Below, piece after piece: positions 1-5,128 of a DNA stretch of 6,814 bases. The stretch lies in the NCBI GenBank assembly GCA_002781265.1, contig PETS01000063.1, forward strand, positions 1 through 6,814, in the 5' to 3' direction. The stretch comes from Candidatus Falkowbacteria bacterium CG02_land_8_20_14_3_00_36_14. GTDB taxonomy: Bacteria; Patescibacteriota; Patescibacteriia; Patescibacteriales; UM-FILTER-36-11. The notes below the pieces were generated by a model that was not told the DNA's origin, did no database searches, and was given only the letters and a program-made list of their open reading frames with translations. Every line of letters starts with the position of its first letter. Position 1 is the first letter of the stretch. Position numbers and translations under genes: made by a program.

Positions 1-84
1 AACCGTCCAAGAAAAAAATTAAATTATTTAACTCCCAATGAAGTAATTGCTAAATATATTGAAAGTGGTGCAGTTAAACCTTGA
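1..84 (+). CDS. IS30-family transposase, C-terminal end only (5' part outside window)
   Basis: The first 28 codons (frame 1, stop TGA at 82-84) read NRPRKKLNYLTPNEV and then a short tail ending GAVKP. The pattern N-R-P-R-K-x-L-x-Y-x-T-P-x-E-V is the typical end of IS30-family DDE transposases, just after the catalytic Glu region. The catalytic core would lie upstream of the window, so I cannot say whether the gene is intact. In this family the terminal inverted repeat usually lies at or just past the stop codon, so the element's right end is probably within about 20-30 bases of position 84. The partner repeat is not in the window, so I cannot place the boundary. The element lies in the same orientation as the synthetase genes and directly upstream of them. 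Family assignment is by recognition of the C-terminal motif. Confidence 0.8.
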   Translation, partial: NRPRKKLNYLTPNEVIAKYIESGAVKP

Positions 85-108
85 ATTTACCGCAGAGTAT
101 ATTTTAAT
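81..108 (+). promoter_or_regulatory. Possible outward promoter at the IS30-type right end
   Basis: TTGAAT (81-86) and TTTAAT (103-108) are separated by 16 bases, a tolerable sigma70-like arrangement pointing toward valS. The -35-like hexamer overlaps the transposase stop codon, so it would be supplied by the insertion element. In sequence this AT-rich such matches arise often by chance, so this is only a candidate. Confidence 0.2.
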
Positions 109-149
109 TAATTAGTCAAGAAAAAAGGCATCCAAAAAAGTTTAAAAAT

Positions 150-156
150 AAGGAGA
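150..156 (+). promoter_or_regulatory. Orphan Shine-Dalgarno-like AAGGAGA
   Basis: AAGGAGA is close to the ideal Shine-Dalgarno sequence but has no ATG, GTG or TTG start opening a frame at proper spacing. The next bases quickly meet TAA stops. It lies about 44 bases upstream of the first valS ATG, too far to serve it without leader folding. It may be a relic of a gene displaced by the insertion element, or chance. Confidence 0.2.
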
Positions 157-193
157 AATTTATTAATAAATAATTAAAATTAATTATTTCTTG

Positions 194-199
194 TAAAAT
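194..199 (+). promoter_or_regulatory. Possible -10 box abutting the first valS ATG
   Basis: TAAAAT directly precedes the ATG at 200 and matches TATAAT at five of six positions. If it is a real -10 box, transcription would begin near 205-208, after that ATG. Translation would then have to begin at the in-frame ATG at 227 or 239. No good -35 hexamer is visible about 17 bases upstream, so the call is weak. Confidence 0.15.
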
Positions 200-3031
200 A
201 TGGGTAGTTTTGATAAGCTAAATAGTATGAAAAAGGAAATGGCCAAGATATATGAGCCGTCTAAATATGAGGACGGAATTTATAAGAAATGGGAAGAATC
301 CGGTTCATTCCAGCCCGAGGCTGGTCAGCCCCAAGCTGATAATCTGGATAATTTAAAATTGGATAAAAAAGCGGAAAGCTATATAATTTCCATGCCTCCC
401 CCCAATGTAACCGGTACGCTTCACATGGGACATGGTGTGACGCTGGTTATAGAAGATATTTTAATAAGGTTTAATAGAATGCGAGGAAAGCGCGTTCTTT
501 GGCTTCCTGGGTCTGATCATGCCGCCATTGCGACGCAGACAAAAGTGGAGAAGATATTAAAAGAGGAAGGCATGAACAGGCACGAGCTGGGGCGAGATAA
601 ATTTTTAAAAAGAGTGGAACAATACGCCCAAGAATCGCATGATACCATCATCGGCCAGATGAAAAAAATGGGTTCTTCCTGCGACTGGTCAAGAGAGGCC
701 TACACTTTAGATGAGATGCGCACTAAAGCAGTCCGGTCGGTTTTTAAGATGATGTTTGATGATGGGCTCATATACCGGGGCGAGCGCATTGTCAACTGGT
801 GTCCGCGCTGCCATTCCACTTTAGCCGACGATGAGGTGGAATATAAAGCCCAGAAAACAAAAGTATATACTTTTAAATACAGCCGAGATTTTCCCTTTGC
901 CATTTCCACTACCCGGCCGGAGACCAAACTGGGAGATACCGGCGTGGCGGTCAATCCGAAAGATAAGCGCTATAAAAAATATATTGGTGAAGAATATAAA
1001 GTTGATTTTTGCGGAGTGCGTTTAAAATTAAAAATTATAGCTGATCGCGGAGTGGATATGAAGTTTGGCACCGGCGCGGTCGGCGTTACTCCGGCTCATT
1101 CTTTTATCGACGGGCAGATGGCGGAGAAAAATAATTTAGAAATAAAAAAAGTTATAAATGAAGAAGGAAATATCCATGAGGATTTTGTCGGATTTTCCGG
1201 AAAAAATATTTTAGAAGCCAGGGAAGAGATTGTTAAAAAATTAAAAGCGCAAAAATTATTAACCAAAGAAGAAGAGATAGATAATAATTTATCTCTTTGT
1301 TATCGCTGTGATACGCCCATTGAACCGTTGCCTTCCTTGCAATGGTTTATAGATGTTAATAAAAAAATTGCAAGATATAAAAAATCATTAAAAGAATTAA
1401 GCATTGAGGCGGTAAAGAAAGGAGTATTCAACCGCGAAAAGATAAGAATAATTCCCGAGCGCTTTGTTAAAAATTATTTTCATTGGATGAATAATCTACG
1501 CGATTGGTGTATCTCGCGCCAAATTTGGTTCGGGCACAGGATACCGGTATGGTATTGCCGGGGGAATGATATGGAACAGTGCTTACCTGATTGTAAAAAA
1601 CCGATTGTTTCAATTAATACCCCGAAAGAATGCCCGGCATGCGGCAGTAAAGATTTAGTTCAGGATAAAGATACTTTGGACACTTGGTTTTCCTCCGGAC
1701 TTTGGACATTTTCCACGTTAGCCAATTCGCCGGATCAAATTAAAATTAAAAATAAAAGATTAATAATTGACAGCGATGATTTTAAAAAATTTCATCCAAC
1801 ATCCGTGCTGGAAACCGGCTATGACATATTATTTTTTTGGGTGGCGCGCATGATTATTATGACTACTTATGCGGTTCAAGACATACCTTTTCAAGATGTA
1901 TATTTACACGGCTTAATCCGCGATGCTCTAGGCAGGAAAATGAGCAAATCATTGGGCAATGTAATTAATCCTTTGGACATGATTAATAAATATGGAACCG
2001 ATGCTGTACGCCTGTCTTTAGTTATCGGCACTACACCGGGGAATGATATGAACTTGAGCGAGGATAAAATAGCCGGCTATAGGAATTTCACCAATAAGCT
2101 TTGGAATATAGCGCGGTATATAATTACGAACCCGCCTGCCACTGCGAGGCACGAGCGGGCAGGTTACGAATTACGAACCCGCCTGCCACTGCGAGGCACG
2201 AGCGGGCAGGTTACGAATTATGAATTTGATCAGGAGAAATTAACTAACGCTGATAAATATATATTGGAAAAGATGGGATATTTAATTGATGAAATTACAG
2301 GCGATTTAAATGATTATAGTTTTTCGCAGGCTGGTGAAAAATTAAGAGAATTTACATGGGCCGAATTCGCGGATTGGTATCTGGAAGTTAGTAAGTTTGA
2401 AAAGAGCAAAGAAAAAAGCTTAATTCTATTTTATATATTGGAAAATCTTTTAAAATTATGGCATCCGTTTATGCCGTTTGTAACTGAAAAAATTTGGGAA
2501 GAGATGGGTAAAGCCAAAATGTTAATTATTGAAAAATGGCCTCTAAATACCTCCTTGATAAAGGGGGATAGGGGGATTAATAATTTTGAGATAATAAAAA
2601 ATATTATTTCAGCCATCCGTATTATTCGGGCAGAAAATAAAATTGAACCGGCTAAAAAAATTAAAGCAGTAATTTTTGCCGGTGAACAGATGAATTTAAT
2701 TAAATCACAAGAAATATTAATAAAAAGTTTGCGTACAGGCATTAGTGAACTTGAAATTAAAAAATCCGGAGTAAAGCCAAAAAATGCTATAGCCATATCT
2801 ATTGGAGGAATAGAGATACATATAATAGGAGCGGTTGATAAGGAAAAGGAAAAAGAGAGAATAGTTAAAGAAATAGAAAATTTAGAGAAATTGATAAAAA
2901 GTGCTAAAATAAAGTTAAGCAATAAAGATTTTTTAAATAAAGCGCCGGGAAAAATTGTAAAAGCGGAAATGAAAAAGTTGAAAGAAAGAGAAAATGAATT
3001 AGAAAAATTAAAGAAAGCGGGGAAATCATAG
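200..3031 (+). CDS. valS: Valine--tRNA ligase (ValRS)
   Basis: Class I synthetase that attaches valine to tRNA-Val in the cytoplasm, with a proofreading domain that hydrolyses Thr-tRNA-Val. The 943 residues run in family order. The catalytic fold opens with MPPPNVTGTLHMGH (HIGH motif at 75-78). The CP1 editing insertion includes STTRPETKLGDTGVAV (236-251) and GTGAVGVTPAHSFID (290-304); the usual AHDxxD is AHSFID here, with the second Asp (304) kept. Candidate zinc ligands are C201/C204, C367/C370, C453, C461 or C465, and C478/C481. The signature LDTWFSSGLW starts near 493 and KMSKS is at 580-584. The anticodon-binding helical domain spans about 685-800. The C-terminal coiled-coil tRNA arm spans about 878-940 and contains NKDFLNKAP. 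The ATG at 200 has no Shine-Dalgarno site; family-like sequence starts at MAKIYEP, so ATG 227 (M10) or ATG 239 (M14) may be the true start. Odd: three repeat-derived segments are translated at about residues 38-47, 642-675 and 784-793. It is first in the series, 35 bases ahead of the next gene. Confidence 0.97.
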   Translation: MGSFDKLNSMKKEMAKIYEPSKYEDGIYKKWEESGSFQPEAGQPQADNLDNLKLDKKAESYIISMPPPNVTGTLHMGHGVTLVIEDILIRFNRMRGKRVLWLPGSDHAAIATQTKVEKILKEEGMNRHELGRDKFLKRVEQYAQESHDTIIGQMKKMGSSCDWSREAYTLDEMRTKAVRSVFKMMFDDGLIYRGERIVNWCPRCHSTLADDEVEYKAQKTKVYTFKYSRDFPFAISTTRPETKLGDTGVAVNPKDKRYKKYIGEEYKVDFCGVRLKLKIIADRGVDMKFGTGAVGVTPAHSFIDGQMAEKNNLEIKKVINEEGNIHEDFVGFSGKNILEAREEIVKKLKAQKLLTKEEEIDNNLSLCYRCDTPIEPLPSLQWFIDVNKKIARYKKSLKELSIEAVKKGVFNREKIRIIPERFVKNYFHWMNNLRDWCISRQIWFGHRIPVWYCRGNDMEQCLPDCKKPIVSINTPKECPACGSKDLVQDKDTLDTWFSSGLWTFSTLANSPDQIKIKNKRLIIDSDDFKKFHPTSVLETGYDILFFWVARMIIMTTYAVQDIPFQDVYLHGLIRDALGRKMSKSLGNVINPLDMINKYGTDAVRLSLVIGTTPGNDMNLSEDKIAGYRNFTNKLWNIARYIITNPPATARHERAGYELRTRLPLRGTSGQVTNYEFDQEKLTNADKYILEKMGYLIDEITGDLNDYSFSQAGEKLREFTWAEFADWYLEVSKFEKSKEKSLILFYILENLLKLWHPFMPFVTEKIWEEMGKAKMLIIEKWPLNTSLIKGDRGINNFEIIKNIISAIRIIRAENKIEPAKKIKAVIFAGEQMNLIKSQEILIKSLRTGISELEIKKSGVKPKNAIAISIGGIEIHIIGAVDKEKEKERIVKEIENLEKLIKSAKIKLSNKDFLNKAPGKIVKAEMKKLKERENELEKLKKAGKS
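310..339 (+). repeat. Two adjacent small hairpins inside valS (degenerate palindromic repeat?)
   Basis: CCAGCC (310-315) and GGCTGG (319-324) form a perfect 6-bp stem with a CGA loop. It is followed at once by TCAGC (325-329) and GCTGA (335-339), a 5-bp stem with loop CCCAA. The two halves resemble each other and are GC-rich against AT-rich flanks. They encode QPEAGQPQAD at residues 38-47, in the variable segment between the N-terminal helix and the MPPPNVTG strand, which looks longer than in typical ValRS. It could be a decayed tandem palindromic repeat, or just a GC-rich linker. Confidence 0.4.
2122..2224 (+). repeat. Tandem pair of identical 47-bp palindromic repeats inside valS
   Basis: Bases 2122-2168 and 2169-2215 are identical 47-bp units. 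A third partial copy (AATTATGAA, 2216-2224) matches the first nine bases of the unit except for one change. Each unit contains a hairpin; in copy 1 the arms are AACCCGCCTGC (2129-2139) and GCGGGCAGGTT (2155-2165), giving nine Watson-Crick pairs, one G-T wobble and one mismatch, with a 15-base loop. The unit is 30/47 GC, well above its flanks. It adds about 31-34 residues (roughly 642-675) to ValRS between the catalytic core and the anticodon-binding domain. Because 47 is not a multiple of three, the copies are read in different frames: PPATARHERAGYE, then RTRLPLRGTSGQVTNYE. It looks like an interspersed, mobile-type palindromic element that duplicated in place. Confidence 0.9.
2550..2578 (+). 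repeat. GATAAAGGGGGATAGGGGGATT-type hairpin repeat inside valS
   Basis: CCTCCTT (2550-2556) and AAGGGGG (2561-2567) pair across a GATA loop: seven pairs, one of them G-T. The string continues as ATAGGGGGATT. From memory, short repeats of this form (CCTTGATAAAGGGGGATAGGGGG) are scattered in many bacterial genomes, though I cannot search here. It is translated as TSLIKGDRGI at residues 784-793, just after the EKWP motif that closes the anticodon-binding domain and before the C-terminal region. That is a tolerant linker. The G-rich bases stand out sharply from the AT-rich surroundings. Confidence 0.65.
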
Positions 3032-3066
3032 AATATTATTTAATATTAAAATAAGTAATTAAAAAT

Positions 3067-3852
3067 ATGAATTTATTTGAAAAATTTTTTAAACCAAAGG
3101 AGGAGCTAAAAATAAATGGAGAAGATAAAGAAAAAATAAGCGAGGAAAAAGGCGAAAAAGGAATATCAAGGAGAGATTTTTTAAAAATATCCAGAGACGC
3201 GGCCATTGTCGGGGCGGGAATCGGCCTGGGATTAAAGCCGGAAAGCGCAGAAGGGGGAAATCTTATAGATCGTTATCCGGATATAAAAACTGCTCGAAAT
3301 AACATGGAAAAAATAAGGGAGGAATATGATAAATACATAAATACTTACATATTAAATATCAGGCATAGGGAAATTCCGTTTCGCACGGATACCGGAGAAG
3401 AAACAGAAAGAATTATGGAAAAAAAGAAATATTTGTTGACCGAAGAGGAAGTTAGGGCGGTTATATTGGTTGAATCAGATGGAAATAAAAATAAAATAAG
3501 CAACATAAACAAAGGTGAAACTATAAAAGACATTAAAAGAAAAAAAGATAAAGATATGGAAAGGATTGCTTTTGGGCTGATGCAGGTTAAAAAGGAAGCG
3601 GCGGAAGAAATAAAAGGAGAGAAAATAGAAAAAGAAAATTTAGAAGAACTTTTGGACCCGGAAAAAAATATTTTTTACGGTATTGAATATTTACAGAAAT
3701 TAATGTTTAGATTTAAAGATAAAAATTTAGCTTTTCTGGCGTATAATATCGGCCCCAAAGATGTGGAAGAAAATATAAGGGAATATGAAAAATCAGTAAA
3801 AGACCATAAATATGTTAGATTGGTTCATGAAGTTTTAAACAAAGTTATTTAA
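3067..3852 (+). CDS. Predicted Tat-exported lytic transglycosylase (SLT/goose-lysozyme-like fold)
   Basis: A likely peptidoglycan-cleaving enzyme of 261 residues. A long charged N-region (1-33) precedes a textbook twin-arginine motif, SRRDFLK (34-40), and a weak hydrophobic stretch (about 44-56). The cleavage site is poor: a possible cut follows A61, but Glu is at -3, so the protein may stay anchored. The C-terminal half follows the transglycosylase SLT pattern in order: LTEEEVRAVILVESDG with E136 as probable catalytic acid, FGLMQVKKEAA (G170, Q173), DPEKNIFYGIEYLQ (197-210) and LAFLAYNIGP (Y226, N227). Between the catalytic ES and GLMQ lies a longer, Lys-rich stretch (138-168) than is usual. 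There are no cysteines and no lipobox. The start ATG lacks a Shine-Dalgarno site, but the next in-frame Met (80) would remove the signal, so 3067 is preferred. It sits 35 bases after valS and 12 before tyrS. Substrate and cell-biological role are inferred from the family only. Confidence 0.82.
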   Translation: MNLFEKFFKPKEELKINGEDKEKISEEKGEKGISRRDFLKISRDAAIVGAGIGLGLKPESAEGGNLIDRYPDIKTARNNMEKIREEYDKYINTYILNIRHREIPFRTDTGEETERIMEKKKYLLTEEEVRAVILVESDGNKNKISNINKGETIKDIKRKKDKDMERIAFGLMQVKKEAAEEIKGEKIEKENLEELLDPEKNIFYGIEYLQKLMFRFKDKNLAFLAYNIGPKDVEENIREYEKSVKDHKYVRLVHEVLNKVI

Positions 3853-3864
3853 AAATAAATTTAT

Positions 3865-5091
3865 ATGAGTAAAATTATAACTGATAAAAATAAAATTGAA
3901 GAAATTTTAACGCGGGGGGTAAAAGAAGTTCTAGTTAAAAAGAGTTTAGAAAAAAGATTATTATCAGGGAAAAAGCTAAGAGTAAAATTGGGCATTGACC
4001 CCACTGGTTCAGTTTTGCATTTGGGGCATGCAGTAGTTTTGCGAAAATTAAGGGAATTTCAAGATTTGGGGCACCAGGTTATTTTTTTAATAGGTGATTT
4101 TACCGCTCGTATTGGCGACCCCACTGGCCGAGTCTCGTCCCGTCCGCCTATGTCTGGCAGGGAAATCAAATCTAATATGAAAAATTATATATCACAGGCC
4201 GGGAAAATATTAGATATTAAAAAAGTTGAAATTAGATATAATTTAGAATGGCTGAACGAGTTAAGCTTTGCAGAACTAATAGAATTAACTTCCAAAATAA
4301 CTTACAGCCAAGTGGCGCAAAGGGCGGATTTTAAAAAAAGAATTAAAAGCGATGTTGACTTGACCCTGCAGGAATTTATGTATCCGGTTATGCAGGGCTA
4401 TGATTCGGTCCATCTTAATGCAGATGTGGAGATCGGAGGCACTGATCAAAAATTTAATCTACTTATGGGCCGACAACTGCAAAAGAGATATAAACAAGCA
4501 CCGCAGGATATAATAACCTGCCCCTTGCTTGAGGGATTGTATGGCAAAGATAAAATGAGTAAAAGCTTGAATAATTATATTTCTTTAACTGAAAACGAAA
4601 TTAATATGTATGGCCAAATTATGTCGCTAGAAGATAATTTAATTCCGGTTTATTTTAATTTATGTACTAATATGCCAATAAGTGAAGTTTATGAAATAGA
4701 AAATAAATTAAATGACGGAAAAACAAACCCCCGTGATTTAAAAATGAAGCTGGCTTATGAAATTGTCAGAATTTACCATGGCGAGAAAAAAGCGAAAGAA
4801 GCGCAAGCATTTTTTGTAAAAACGGTGCAAAAGAAAGAAACGCCGGATGAATTACCGGTTATAAAAGTAGAGACGCAAAATTTTGCGTCTCTACAGGGTA
4901 TTAATATCGTTGATTTATTAATTAAAACAAAATTGGTTAATTCAAGAAGCGAGGCAAGAAGGTTGATTGAGCAGGGCGGGATTAAGGTTGGCGGAAAGGT
5001 TATTGAGGATATAAATAAGGAAATAAATATAACCAAAGAAGGAGTTATTATTCAAAGAGGCAAAAGGCAGTTTGTAAAAGTAATAAAATAA
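3865..5091 (+). CDS. tyrS: Tyrosine--tRNA ligase (TyrRS), TyrS type 2-like
   Basis: Class I synthetase charging tRNA-Tyr with tyrosine in the cytoplasm, acting as a homodimer in known members. The 408 residues match the shorter bacterial group often called type 2 (TyrZ-like). Visible motifs are KLGIDPTGSVLHLGH with HLGH at 52-55, IGDFTARIGDPTGR (76-89), FMYPVMQGYDS (171-181) and DVEIGGTDQKFN (187-198) around the tyrosine pocket, and KMSKS at 230-234. The C-terminal S4 RNA-binding domain covers about 348-405 and contains NSRSEARRLIEQGGIKV. The start has no Shine-Dalgarno site but encodes the expected N-terminus, and it lies only 12 bases after the transglycosylase stop, which favours co-transcription. 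Odd: residues 335-343 are encoded by a perfect 28-bp palindrome in the linker before the S4 domain. Confidence 0.97.
   Translation: MSKIITDKNKIEEILTRGVKEVLVKKSLEKRLLSGKKLRVKLGIDPTGSVLHLGHAVVLRKLREFQDLGHQVIFLIGDFTARIGDPTGRVSSRPPMSGREIKSNMKNYISQAGKILDIKKVEIRYNLEWLNELSFAELIELTSKITYSQVAQRADFKKRIKSDVDLTLQEFMYPVMQGYDSVHLNADVEIGGTDQKFNLLMGRQLQKRYKQAPQDIITCPLLEGLYGKDKMSKSLNNYISLTENEINMYGQIMSLEDNLIPVYFNLCTNMPISEVYEIENKLNDGKTNPRDLKMKLAYEIVRIYHGEKKAKEAQAFFVKTVQKKETPDELPVIKVETQNFASLQGINIVDLLIKTKLVNSRSEARRLIEQGGIKVGGKVIEDINKEINITKEGVIIQRGKRQFVKVIK
4867..4894 (+). repeat. Perfect 28-bp palindrome inside tyrS
   Basis: GTAGAGACGCAAAA (4867-4880) is followed directly by its exact reverse complement (4881-4894), with no spacer and no mismatch. 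A 14-bp perfect inverted repeat is not expected by chance in a window this size. From memory, palindromes with GTAGAGACG...CGTCTCTAC arms are abundant in cyanobacteria and other bacteria, so this is probably a dispersed repeat that landed in the gene. It is read as VETQNFASL (residues 335-343) between the catalytic core and the S4 domain. Of the three forward frames only one contains a stop (TAG at bases 2-4), and the gene uses an open one. Confidence 0.92.
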
Positions 5092-5128
5092 TTTTGCATT
5101 TTTAATTTTGATTCTTACATTATTAGTT

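Larger units (their letters stand above)
85..199 (+). other. AT-rich gap between the transposase and valS
   Basis: These 115 bases are strongly AT-rich and hold no open reading frame worth calling. They should contain the end of the IS30-type element and the leader of the synthetase gene series. I see no T-box architecture, tRNA, or GC-rich stem followed by a T run. A Shine-Dalgarno-like AAGGAGA and two weak promoter-like matches are listed separately. Confidence 0.6.

Noticed and set aside
82..84. TGA as a glycine codon (Gracilibacteria/SR1 code)
   Set aside because: None of the other four genes has an in-frame TGA in about 2,170 codons, and the transposase tail ends at a family-typical place, so TGA is a stop.
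371..378. Degenerate KMSKS (MSSRTGN) in ArgRS as a sign of inactivation
   Set aside because: This concerns ArgRS residues 371-378, about bases 6239-6262. Many functional ArgRS enzymes lack a canonical KMSKS and have this form.
700..1025. Open frames on both strands over the ValRS editing domain (- 700-954, + 831-1025)
   Set aside because: They are out-of-frame shadows of conserved ValRS sequence such as STTRPET, with no start context or recognisable product.
2431..2922. 163-codon open frame on the - strand inside valS
   Set aside because: It lies wholly within clear ValRS coding sequence. Its Ile/Phe/Ser-rich translation is the antisense image of a Lys/Glu-rich region and shows no family motif.
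3032..3066. AATATT...AATATT inverted repeat in the valS-transglycosylase gap as a terminator
   Set aside because: The stem is entirely A/T with no GC pairs or following T run, so it is expected by chance in this composition.
3097..3118. Strong Shine-Dalgarno-like AAAGGAGGA followed by ATG at 3116
   Set aside because: The ATG is out of frame with the transglycosylase and opens only seven codons before TAA. No in-frame start follows that would keep the Tat signal.
3345..3533. 62-codon - strand frame inside the transglycosylase gene
   Set aside because: It is antisense to the region encoding the catalytic Glu motif, with no independent support.
4773..5036. 87-codon open frame on the - strand inside tyrS
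   Set aside because: It is antisense to the conserved S4 domain of TyrRS. Its hydrophobic look comes from the complement of AT-rich Lys/Glu codons.
5092..5128. T-rich stretch after tyrS as a terminator
   Set aside because: There is no GC-rich stem before the T run, and argS begins 37 bases later.
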